Assembly (NCBI GenBank): GCA_019059635.1
Contig: JAGVRJ010000013.1
Location: forward strand, 1,364,001-1,428,000
Source of the DNA: Proales similis
Lineage: Eukaryota > Rotifera > Eurotatoria > Ploima > Proalidae
Length of the DNA: 64,000 bases
Reading direction: 5' to 3'
The notes below the pieces were generated by a model. It was given only the letters and a program-made list of their open reading frames with translations. It did no database searches and was not told the DNA's origin. Positions 11,451 to 21,952 of this stretch are shown here, piece by piece (within the stretch, counting starts at the first letter, position 1; each line of letters opens with the position of its first letter). Both the position numbers and the translations under genes were made by a program.

Positions 11451-13254
11451 ATGCCAGATAGAAATAACAACGAAGCAAACACAGAGACAATCAGATTAAC
11501 TGTAAATTTCGACAATTTAACGCCGGATAATGTAGAATCGGAGCTAGCGCGGCTACACTTGTTCGAGCCCGATTACCAGTCTGATGATGATACACGCGAT
11601 CGAGTTCGCCTCACAGGCAAGGGGCTAGACTTTAATGCGCTGCGAGCCGGTCGAGATGTTGAATTCGAGCTGGGCGGAGATGAAGAGGACAACTACAACT
11701 GGGAAGACGAGGAGGAGAGTCGGATTGACTACGAGAAGATATTTCAGAACCGCAATATGGCCGCAGTGACGGGCGTTGATCAAGACGAGCAGAATGAGAA
11801 TGGCGATGATTTAGAAAAAGAGGAAGAGAGCTCGGACAGCCGAACTCCGTTCGAAATACTTCGCTCTAAAATGACCGACATCACGCCGAACAAGGACCAG
11901 GGCGTCATGAAGCGCCTATTGATTCCAGGCTCTGGCCTAGTCATTCCACTCGGCTCCAGAGTTCGCATACACTACAACGCTTACTTTGAGATGAACGACG
12001 AGCCGTTTGATTCGACTCATCTGCGCAACAAGTCGTTTGAGTTTAAACTTGGCGCCTACGAAGTGGCACGTGGCATTGACATTGCGGTCAGCACCATGAA
12101 ACGGCACGAGAAATCCCAGTTCATATTCGAGCCGTTCTACTTTTGCGGCAAGCTTGGCTGCGAGCCGAGAGTTCCGCGCGAGACGCCCGTTCTGTTCGAA
12201 ATCGAAGTGATTTCCTTCATTGAGGCGAACGCGTACGACGAATACGAAGTGAGCAGCGAAGAGCAGCGCAGTCGCTTGACTTTGGATCAGATTCTAAAAA
12301 TTTGCAACTGCCTGCGCGAGCTCGGCAACGACAACTACAGACGCTTGAACTTTAGAGAAGCGTCAAAGAAATACCGAAAAGCCATTTACTTGCTGGACAA
12401 CACGAACGTCACTGACCAAGAAGAAGAGCGCTGGAAGAGTGTAATGTTCAAGCTCAACCTGAACATGTCACAAGTTTGCCTCAAGCAGACTAAGCCGAAA
12501 AAGGCCATATTCTACTGCAAGCAAGTGCTGCAGTCAGATCCGAATAATGTCAAAGCGCTCTATCGATACGGCCAAGTGAGTAGGACAGATTGAAAATCAA
12601 GTAGAGCAAGAAATCAGGCTGTTTTAACAAAGGCTCTTCGGCTCCTCCAGGACTTTGATAGATCCCGATCCTTCCTGACCAAAGCTTACAAACTCTCACC
12701 TTCGTGTCCACAGATAATCGATGAAATGCAGAAGCTAGACGAGTAACTTTCAATCGATCGCCTCAAACTTTGAATCATTAATTCAATCTTATTTACTCAT
12801 AGGATGGTTTCAAAGTATCGAAATCTGGAGAAAGATTTCTATCGGAAAGCATTCGGTGTGACCAAGAGCATCGATGCTCAAGTCAACAATAAAAACCAAG
12901 CCCTGATTGACCCAGAGCTGAGGCAGACAATCATCAAACAACTCAAGTAAACAAGCTTGCTCTCAATCGACTCTCGTCAGCTATTAAAAACCATTCCCGT
13001 TCGTTCAGAGAGTTCATGGCCGACGAAAAGATGAGTGTCTACAACGTCAGTCTGAACAATTACTCGCTCGATGTGATCAACTTCATGATACAAGAAGCTG
13101 AGCGCCTCAAGCTTATTATTCGCACTCTCAAAGAGGCAAGTAGAATTGATCTACCCCATCATTTGATCGCCCATGTTATTCATTAAAATTTTTCAAGAAC
13201 GAGGAAGTCATGCAAATCATCAAGCCATCTAACAGTCGCGCCCAACTTGCCTAA
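11451..13254 (+). CDS. FKBP6: FKBP6/shutdown-type PPIase-like co-chaperone with TPR domain
   Basis: In flies and mammals this family (shutdown/FKBP6) works with Hsp90 in loading piRNAs onto PIWI proteins in the germ line. The protein starts with an acidic region (about 1-140), then the family block PFEILRSKMTDI (FKBP6 has the equivalent before its FKBP fold). One FKBP domain follows (about 160-265: GVMKRLLIPGSG, PFDSTHLRNKSFEFKLG, GCEPRVPRETPVLFEIEVI), then TPR helices (ELGNDNYRRLNFREASKKYRKAIYLL; LNLNMSQVCLKQTKPKKAIFYCKQVL). Exon 1 is 11451-12575; smaller exons begin at 12651, about 12804, about 13011 and 13198. The last intron (13136-13197) begins GCAAGT and ends AAG: a GC-AG intron, needed to keep the frame LKE|NEEV. 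The start ATG directly follows a GA repeat. A poly(A) signal AATAAA lies near 13276. Assignment to FKBP6 rather than FKBP4/5 rests on the single FKBP domain and the SKM-DI leader. Confidence 0.85.
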
Positions 13255-13442
13255 ACCAAGCCGGTCTTTGAGAAAAATAAATTTACAATCACATTTGTTT
13301 TGTTGTTGTTTATTTTAAACACCACCTCAACTGCCTTCATAATTTATATATCGAAATTTAAGCAATTTTTTCTTTAAACGAGCAAATACATTTGGAGAGA
13401 GAGAGAGAAAGGTCCTTGAGAATGCTTGATTGCTCCACGACT

Positions 13443-13950
13443 CTACTCTTTCTTCTTTGGGCCGAATGTCAACGGCTGACCCTTGTCTTTGCCGCGTAGT
13501 TTGACGCCGAGCGCTCGCTCCATCTTCCCTAGAATCTGCTGGTTGGGAATACCCTTGGCTTGTTCATATTCGTTGACCACCGTTTGCTTTTCGTTTATCA
13601 AACGCGCCAAGTCCGCCTGAGTTAAATTCTTGTCTATTCGGGCCTGTTGAATGATTTTGCCCACTTGCATGTCGATTTTATCATGCTTGAGCTCTTCGGT
13701 CTCTCGGTCTAGTTTGGCCGCGTTCAGACTAGTTCCGTGCTGCTTGTTGTGTCCAGCCTCGTCTTTTTAAGTATTGCACTCACTCACTGCCATCCAGTTC
13801 GATTTAATAATTAAACTTACATTTCTTTTCAGTGCTGACGCCAAGTCCTCTTCGCTGAGCGGCAGCAGCCTCTTGCGCTGACTTCAGAGTGGTTCCAGCT
13901 CTTGGCCCTCGCTTGCCAATAATAACAACATCATCTCCTCCATGAGACAT
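13443..13950 (-). CDS. MBF1: Multiprotein-bridging factor 1 (EDF1/MBF1)
   Basis: Small coactivator and ribosome-collision factor with a Cro/C1-type helix-turn-helix. Exon 1 (from ATG 13950) encodes [20 protein letters not shown] then an alanine/arginine-rich segment up to STEKK. An intron of about 60 nt ends in TTAAAAAG; exon 2 from 13762 continues [30 protein letters not shown], then the [23 protein letters not shown] and [28 protein letters not shown], ending with the basic tail GPKKKE. Length (about 149 aa) and domain order match animal MBF1. The gene is tail-to-tail with FKBP6, about 190 bp apart, and its own poly(A) signal (TTTATT on plus) lies near 13308. A GA tract at about 13396-13408 is in the shared 3' region. 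Confidence 0.93.
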
Positions 13951-14564
13951 TTCAACAGTCTATTTGTCTATCTCTAAAAAGTTTCGTTCTTTTAAATTCA
14001 AATATGCTGTCTAGTAAATTTTAAGCTCGCAAAGGAGGGCGGCAAACTTAAACGAAGAAATTTCTCGATCCTTTAAATAGACGAACGCAAAATTGCATAA
14101 GAGCCAAGTTATTGCTCAACCAATCGTTGCCAAATGAAAATTCAAATCTCATCTATCATCTCTTTTCAGCTCGCATTTGCTCTCGATGGCTCTCTCTGAA
14201 CGACCGAAACTTTGTACATGTAAAAGTTTAGAAGCCGACTCGGTTGCTGGGTTGTTCGATCGACCGAGGCGAACTTCTTCTCGACACTGACCGGGCAATC
14301 GCACTCTCCCTACTTTTTCTAAAAAAAATGTGCTTGCAAGCTTCATAATTTATTCCCGCCTACTGCGTGAAGATGCTCTCTTTTGTCTTGACTTTTCAAA
14401 ATGTAAAGAAATTTCAACTCTCATTTCTTGTTTTCTCTTTCTTGGTGGATTGTCGCTGTTGATGATCGAATTAATCATCTCTGGGCATTTTTTATTAAAT
14501 TCTATTGTAGAAAACGAAAAACCATTGTTGCGAATAAAATTACAAACAATTTTAGAGGAAAATT
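13951..14564. other. Gap between MBF1 start and INPP5F end
   Basis: About 610 bp that must contain the MBF1 promoter and the INPP5F 3' UTR. Short open frames on both strands (for example 14330-14572 plus) show no family signal and overlap the INPP5F last exon; I see no gene. Confidence 0.5.
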
Positions 14565-17500
14565 TCAAATAAAAATGAATTTAGTGTTCTTGGCTTCTAG
14601 CGGTTTCTGTCTGATTCTTGAACTAGTCTGCCGCTCGCGTTTGTCCGGCGACGATGAAATAAATTTACTCCAGCCCACTCCGGTTCCTGCAGTCTCCACC
14701 TTTTGAATGCTCTGCGTGCTCAGATTGATCACATTCGGATGCTGTGTGGAGCTCGACTTCCTAAAAAGTTGCTTTCTTATTTGGTCCTTACGAAAGACTT
14801 AGAGCAAGAAGAGGCGATTTACTTTTGGAGGGGCCGAGTGCTTTCTTCTATTTCTATTGATCCGCCGTAAAAGTCGGCCGTCGATTTGATTGTGTGACAG
14901 ACTCCTCTCAACGACTCATTTAGTTCGTCAATAGACTCGGTGGTTATCACCAGATTGTTGAAGAAGCGAAGATTGCTTGAGCAAAATGCGTGCATGTAGA
15001 TCTGAGCGGTGGATTGAGCGGCCGGCGAATTCCAGTCTTTGTAGAATATACGCAACACAAACAGCCTGGGTTCGTTTGATTGTTTCGTGAAGAATAGTGG
15101 CGCCTGCGTTAAATTAGAGGATGGTGCGGGCCCCAACTCAAGCTTTGTTACGCATTCGATCGGAATTCGTTGATAATCGATCAAGCAATCGTTTGATTCG
15201 TCGTAGCTTAGTTAGCCAAAAATTCATTATGAGCAACGATGCACTTGAATTGATAGCTTACTTAGAAACATAAAGAGCCGAGGCAGTGAGCAACAAAACT
15301 GCATCCGGATCAGCGAATTCTCTGTTCGTTCTAGATGACCTTACAGAAAAATTGAGTTTATTTGCTTTCTTTTACTCCGGTCAATTGACCGCCTACGTGT
15401 ATTTGACCAGAGCCCAGTTGCCGAAACAGTCTTCCTTCGCATCAACGAGTTGCTTTCTGCAGTCAGTTACCATCTGATGAACGTTCTGCTCGCGCTGCGA
15501 TTTCTCGCTCTCGTTGAGACCACTCGCTTTGGACGGGGTGCTTTTGTTCTTTTCAATACTCTGCGGGTCGAACTGCTCACGGCCTTGCAGAACCTCGAGC
15601 GCTATCTGACGGTATGCATCTCGGAAGCGTAAGTAGAACCTATTCGCCGATTTTACGCCATCTTTCATCACGCCGGCTAGATTGCGTTCGCCTGTTCTTG
15701 TGAAGTCGCCTTTTAGCGCTCCTGTTCCTGCATATTGATGACTTATGGCATCGCCGTTGTTTGCCCACAAATTCAACAAAACCGTCTGCAGAGGTGCTCC
15801 CAGCTCATTGGGCGGAATAATCAAGCCAAGTCGATAAAGCTGTGATTTAAACTCAATCATCATTTTGAACGCTTCATATGGCTCCATGAGACTGCGCAAC
15901 AAACCTGGGTTTTAAGAATAATTTTCGCGATGCTCATTTGAACCACGTTAGTTCTATCCAGACAATCGACGCAGTTCACTCTGAATAGGACTGCTTGCTT
16001 GAAAATGCAGCCTCTTCTATCCACCCTTCGGCGCTCACGTCATTCAGCAGTTTGAGTCGAAAGCGACAACGAGCTATTTACCAGCAGAATGATTGTTCGT
16101 TTTCGAGCTCTTTCAATTCAGCCATAAGTCGACTGACATTTTCAAATTTTAAACCCTTGCTAAATACGATATTTGATTCAAGTGACTAAGCGAGATGCAA
16201 AACAGAGATTGAACAATACCAATGCTCATGGAAGTCAAAGTGAATGTATCTGGTGCCGGCCGGGTCGAGTTTGTTGAGCTGCTCAACGAACGCTTCGCCC
16301 AGCACACTCTCATTGCCGTTCTCTTCGATTAAGTTTATCAAGCAGAGCGTGCTTTTGTTGGGATAAACCCGGTCAATAAACTGCATGTGCTGCTCGAATG
16401 CGTCTTTGTTCTCCTCTGGACCTACGAAAGTTTATTTAACCTCGTAAGCGTGCTAGCTTTTCAAGAGAATCTCACTTCTGTCAAGACGAGGCGGCGGACG
16501 GTATTTTAGACCCGGCTGACTCCAAAAGACCGGGATCGAGCCGCGAAGCATTACAAAAGAGAGCGTATGACCCTCGTAGACGTCAATAATCTTGAATTGA
16601 AACTCGACTCTGAAAAAATTTGATTCAAATGATCAAAACTCAACGGACCTGTTCAGTTTCGACGAAATTGGCCACATTCCCCTCTGGGTCGACTCCTCTT
16701 CTTCGAAAGCGAGTTCCTTGTGGTAAAAATCAAAAAAAGTCCAAACAAGATAAGGTGAGAATAAATGGCCAACCGAGTCGGTGTCGACAGCGTCTGGAAA
16801 TTAAAGCAATTCGAAGTTCTATTTGATTACTGCCTGTGTGCACATCTGACTCGTAAACAAGGCTTTCAATTTGAACGAATCCTTGGACAAGTCGCAAGAG
16901 CAATTCACGCAGCATTTGATTCGAGTCTGATCGCTGCGAAGCTTCGAACACGTCGTTTAGCATCGATAAATTCCAAAAATAACGCTCGTCGAAATCACTG
17001 TTGGCGTCTTGGGTTTGAATTAGAGTCTCGGCTCTTATTTGCTGACGTTCAATTGAACTGGTCAAGTCATATGTGGGCGAATAGTAAAACGAGCCGTCCT
17101 GAAATATTTTCGTCACTTCGTCCAAGACACGGCGTTCGAATTTTGCCGCTTCGGCGCTCGACTTGATCTCTCGTTGTGGCGTTGTCGGCGTCGAAGGTTC
17201 TTTCAATGAAGACAAAGAAGCAGACGAGGAAGAATGATCATCGCCTAGATCGATTAAGTTGTCCACTTCAACGGTGGCCAATGACTCGCCCTCTTCAGCA
17301 CCGACAGCAGGCGGGCACAACCCGAGCACAATCACTTCCTTAACTCGAAAAATCTCGTGCTCGACCGATTTCACTCTCAGTCGACCGACGGTCTCAAATT
17401 TTTTCACGAAAACAATCCTTGGTGTGTGTTCTAATTGTCGGCAAATGTCACTTAATAGAGCCAATCATTCTAAGCAGATAGGCCTTTACCCGGATTTATT

Positions 17501-17826
17501 TGAAATTTTCCCACATAGCCATAAACGGTTGCTACTTCCACCAGCTGCTTGGCTGACTCGACTTGAAATTTTAAAAATTTGAGGAAAATTTAATATCTAA
17601 GAAAAATTGTTTTTGATCAAAAAGTCTTACACCGTTTTTCTACGCTCACTTGTCCAGTGCTACGATTGAAACACAAGGCGTCGTACGGTTCCAAGCCCCT
17701 TTCGTCGCTCACTGACTCCAGTGGCAGTATGAAATAGGCCTCGTTCTGTTGGGCAGTTTTGCCCGAACTGAGAAGCGAGGACAGTTTGCTCTTGGTTTTA
17801 AAGAGCTTGAACTCGCGCACAGCCAT
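14565..17826 (-). CDS. INPP5F: SAC-domain phosphoinositide 4-phosphatase INPP5F (Sac2)
   Basis: Endosomal phosphatase that removes the 4-phosphate from PI4P. The N-terminus (MAVREFKLFKTKSK, exon 1 17826-17631) leads to ATVYGYVGKFQI and VGRLRVKSVEHEIF..EVIVLGL. The SAC core then shows FYYSPTYDLTSSIERQ, FWNLSMLNDVF, LVQGFVQIESL, ALISRRCRHRLGTRFRRRG, GNVANFVETEQ, PVFWSQPG and YIHFDFHEH. The catalytic C-x5-R-T loop is intact: RVNCVDCLDRTNVVQ near 15930-15980. After it come LWANNGDAISHQYAGTGALK, TRTGERNLAGVMKDG and an hSac2 homology domain (MIDYQRIPIECVTKLELGP..). At least nine introns of about 45-75 nt were placed by phase; one donor reads GTTGGC, off-consensus. The C-terminal tail after the hSac2 domain is short compared with the vertebrate protein. 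Stop at 14565. All key catalytic residues are present, so it should be active. Confidence 0.92.
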
Positions 17827-18080
17827 CTACAGTCAATCAATGATACATTTAGAAGAATATAATCCCCACCAGCAAAGGAAACCAAATAGCAATTTGAGTA
17901 CAAACTAATTCAACTAGGAGTAGGACAGAATGTCAGGTGATATTTTAATTTTAAGGCATCCATTGTCAACTCTAGCACTCGAGAGCGGTGTGAATAATTT
18001 GAAAGCTTTAAAAAGCCGCATAAGTAGAGAGAGCAGGGCAAGCCGAGCTGACTTAATTCAAACACGCCATACACACGAGA
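17827..18080. promoter_or_regulatory. Head-to-head gap between INPP5F and the next plus-strand gene
   Basis: About 255 bp between two divergent start codons (17826 minus, 18081 plus). No motif was firmly recognised; a short GAGAGAG run lies near 18030. Probable shared promoter by position only. Confidence 0.35.
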
Positions 18081-20492
18081 ATGAATTGTGATGAAGACGA
18101 GCTGGATGATTTGCCGTCCATCGGGGTCGTAGAGAATGAAACCAAAGCTTGCTCTAGTCTACAGTCCAATTCGAATCTTAATGGGGTGACTAATCGCATT
18201 CTGGTCGCAAAATTATAATTTCTCATCTCCCAAACCTGTTTTAAGGCGCATTTTCAGACCTTTATGCAAAAGATTGCTGCATTTAGACAAGAAAAAGTGA
18301 ACTCTCTTGGCTTGATTTCAAGCATACTTCACCTCTAACTACGTGCCAAATTTTAAGGAAGAGTTTGAAGAGTACAAAGAAAAAAAGCGAACACTCAAGG
18401 TTGGTTAGACTTGCGACATTTGAAATGTCATCTTGCGCATAAGACGAGCTCTAGGAAATTATCCAACATGATGGTTACAAGTTCGACTCAAAGGGGCGCA
18501 TTAAAGAAGTTGAGAATGAAAATGACGAAGAAGGTTGGTTCGATTGAACGCATCTCGACAGAGAAGATCATTATTGGTCGAAATATTTGAAGGAGAAGAG
18601 GCACTTGACGAGAATCATCGAAATCTTCTCAAACGAGTAAGTCGATCGGCCTTTTGTCTCAGTCAGAACATGAGGCATCAAGTCTCTGTCTGATCAAATA
18701 GATTGTTAATCGAAAAGACCAAGAGATCCCGGTGCTGCCTGAATTAGACGAGATCATTTCACAAACTCAATTTACCTTCACATCTCGGTTTGTAGACGCC
18801 TTTCTGAAAGATCTCAGTCAACCTGAACGAACACTTGCTGGTATTTATACTGAGTCTCTCGACTTTGAGTTGAGTTTAAATTACATAACGTAGCCAATCA
18901 GAAAAGATATTCAATTCGTCTGCATCACATAGATCGATTCTATCGCATCGTTTCTATCATTTGAGCGCTTCGGCAAATAAACGCGCGCGATTCATCGAGC
19001 TTCTCCTACTCGATGGTAACTCTAGTCTCTTACATTTTGTTTCGTCAATTTTAAAATCGCCTCAAGTGGCAAGCGCAGAATCGCCATTTGAAACTTATGA
19101 AAGAGTGGACACGTTAGAAAGACTAGTCTCCTTAGTAACTTTTATAAACTTGTTCTTCTCAATTGCTTACTTAACCTTGATCGTTTAAAAGGAAGGCAAG
19201 CAAGCCTCCGAATGGTGTATCACTGGTCATTTGCTTGCCAAGTTCCTTTTTTCAATCGGTTCGTATCTCGCAGTCTCTTGCAAGTTATTCTGCTTGATAA
19301 AAATGCTGCTTTCAAGGTTTCGATCCTTCCCTCGCTAGTCTGGACCTTGCCAGCTTACATGAGAATTCAGATCTCGACAAAAATGAAACTGTTCAATTGA
19401 ATGATGAGAAATTCAAAATATTCATGCCCAGAATTCTTGACATTTTAGCCCAGTCTCTTGCCAAAAAGTGAGACTGCTCTAGCTACTTTCTGTCTAATTG
19501 TGCTTATTAAACCGGCATTATTCAACTGACAAGTAGCGAAGCACTGACGATGAATGAACTTGAGCTGACGTTCGGCCTCATTTGTAATTTGATTATTGAC
19601 AAAAAGAGCACTTTAACCAACATGAGGCTTCGGTTGTCTCTCATCTTAACTCAAATCGCAATTAGACTCGAACAGCAAACAGCAGAGTCGGACTCGCGGC
19701 TTTTAAATATTCTAATTCAAATTTTCCAGTTGCAAGTGATTCACACTGATTCCCAAGCAAGCAAGCCAGAAAATCGTGACAATTTATTCCATAAAATGGT
19801 TCATCTTATGAGCCACTTTGATCCAAGTTGTTCCTCTCTCAGCTCAACAGGTGCCAAGTTTGCTCAATTACTGGCCATTAATTTAATGCAAACCGAAGAT
19901 TATGACCTCAAACTTGAAGCCGGCCGTTCTATATCTGTGAGTGTGATGCAAACTTTTCACATTTAAAGCAGAACCCCTCTGAATTAAATTTTAAACTTGA
20001 TTGATTATTAAGCTCGAGTCTATTGGTAGTGAACTTGAACGGCGAGCGGTGCCCTTGTTTGCAAGCAACAGCTATGCAATGTACAACTTGATCAAGCTCA
20101 TCACCTTCATTGTGCAGCATTGTGTTCAGTCTAGATCAGAGCCGGCCGAGATATTGGCGGTGAGCTGCATTTTGAAATCGCCCTGTTCTTCTCTTATTCA
20201 CTTGGATTGAGAATAGAAGAGAATCGATCGAATTAAGGAAATATTGCTGCAAGCCAAACGTCAGGTGAAAGACCACATCGACTTTCGAGGACGAATTCAA
20301 GTCAAAGTGGTCATTGCGAATTTCGTTTGTCTCTGCGAGGCCTATCAAGCGCAGCTCGGTTATGCACGAAACGTGCTCACTCAATTTCTATTTAAAAGCG
20401 AACAAGCATCAAGCGGAGACCAAGCCGACGCGACAAAAGAAAGGGTTCTGTCCGTACGTAGTCTAAACAGTCAAGAGTGGAATAAGGAGTAA
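18081..20492 (+). CDS. Unrecognised multi-exon helical protein
   Basis: I do not recognise the family. ATG 18081 opens MNCDEDELDDLPSIGVVENE, an acidic start, followed by many short exons separated by introns of about 45-70 nt. Clear coding pieces in order are AHFQTFMQKIAAFRQEK, EEFEEYKEKKRTLK, EIIQHDGYKFDSKGRIKE, GEEALDENHRNLLKR, IVNRKDQEIPVLPELDEII, RFVDAFLKDLSQPERTL, ARFIELLLLDGNSSLLHFV, EGKQASEWCITGHLLAKFL, MPRILDILAQSLAKK, then from about 19550 a long leucine-rich stretch and finally NFVCLCEAYQAQLGYARNVL. The second half looks like all-helical repeats of HEAT/ARM type, but no signature proves it. Exon joins around 18840-18960 could not be resolved. The last ORF ends at 20492, although the donor-like GTACGT at 20455 could splice further. 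Next gene downstream (TYW3) is on the same strand. Confidence 0.55.
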
Positions 20493-20709
20493 ATCCATCA
20501 ATCTTCAAAACAACTTGAACTCAAATGGCTTCAATAAATCAGCCAACAATTACACTGGTCAATAAATGAACTGTACATAAATTCGTTAGTTTCGACTGAT
20601 CAGACTCGAGTTGTGCAGAGTCATTCGCTGAATTCGTTTAATTTCCATTCATTGCGAGAAAGGAAAGAGAGCTAACGAAGTGAAATTTTCAAGGGAAAGA
20701 AAGAAGGGA

Positions 20710-21878
20710 ATGAACGTAGATAAGTTGGCCAATGTGGAAATGAAAAATTTTTCCACAATAAAAAAGCAGCAAATGTTCGTAGAGGACGCTTCTCGCAAAG
20801 CAAGCATAGACTCGCACATCAGGACCTTGGTGAATCAGATAAACGAGAATGAAAACTATTTCACCACAAGTTCGTGTTCAGGCCGAATTTTAGCCTATTC
20901 GCAGGCAAGCTTTCCCTATTCGTTTATTTGCTCGGCTCAATTGGTAAACAATTTCAGGACAAAGTGTTTGTAAAGAAGAACTGTAAATGGCTGAAAGTAT
21001 CTCATGATCCACTCGGTCCATCAGAAATCGATCAACTGGTATATAAACTCTATTCAAAAGTCAAATAAAACCTATCGTTTGACTGTATGAAATCAAGATT
21101 AGCCTTGTGGAGCAAGAATGCTCTAACGAAGTGTTTATCAAGTACGAGCCGTTCATACTTCACGTTTGTTGCCGCACCTTGGCCCATGCTAAGCTCATGG
21201 TTAGTTCAAGTTTATTTTTAATTTTGAACAATTAGGCCGCATTCGAAAGATTATCACTTCTAGCTCGAACAGAGTGTTGCCACCGGCTTTCGCAATTCAG
21301 GAATCAGTCTTGGTAGCAATAAAATCATTTTGGTCTACTCTCTGCTTTGGCGTTCAAATTCAACGAAAAGTTAACTCTTGAGCTAATAATAAAGGCTGTT
21401 CGGAGTACACACAACCTAGAATGTCCGGTCACCGATGGAGAACGAATGATTGTTCCGTCCGAGGTAAATCAGTGAACTGCTTGAATCTCGAATGCAACCA
21501 TGCTCTTGCTGAATCCTTTTGGTCACTTTAAGTATATTCGTCATGTCTGTCAGATGGCCAACAAAAAGCTAATGGACAATTTCGAACGAATTAAACAGTG
21601 AGTTTAAACAGTTTGTCATTTATTTCGGGCATTCTGGGCCTCATTCGAGCAAAATGGTTCAAATTAAATACAATGAAAGGTTGGAGGCAAATTTCTCGAC
21701 AAAATGTCTTAGCCGGAGCATAGAAAGACTGGTCGTATCAAAAGAAAATTCAAAAAAAGTTGGGAAAAATCCCGAGTTGGCAAGAGAAGATAATCGTCAC
21801 TCGAGTCGGAAAGCACCATCAGACCCGCTTGACGATGACCAATTTATAGGATTTGATCAGCTGCTGCTCAATAAATGA
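20710..21878 (+). CDS. TYW3: tRNA wybutosine-synthesising protein 3 homologue (TYW3)
   Basis: SAM-dependent methyltransferase of wybutosine synthesis at position 37 of tRNA-Phe. Ordered conserved blocks: SRKASIDSHIRTLVNQINEN, YFTTSSCSGRILAYSQ, KNCKWLKVSHDPLG, VFIKYEPFILHVCCRTLAHAKLM, SVATGFRNSGISLGSNK, AVRSTHNLECPVT and a final helix VCQMANKKLMDNFERIKQ. The tail after 21650 is basic and low in conservation. The intron at 20905-20957 begins GCAAGC and ends CAG: a 53-nt GC-AG intron, because only that join keeps the frame SGRILAYSQ|DKVFVKKN, which aligns with the family. Other introns are of the usual 50-70 nt. Start: ATG 20710 is the first in frame; ATG 20740 is also possible. The gene ends tail-to-tail with the cysteine-rich gene, only about 75 bp apart. 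Wybutosine synthesis implies that other TYW genes exist elsewhere in the genome. Confidence 0.88.
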
Positions 21879-21952
21879 TTGAATTGAATTTTAGTCGGTT
21901 TTCCTATCTTTCTGATTGCTTCGATATGATTCTGGTTTTCTGATGAGACCAG

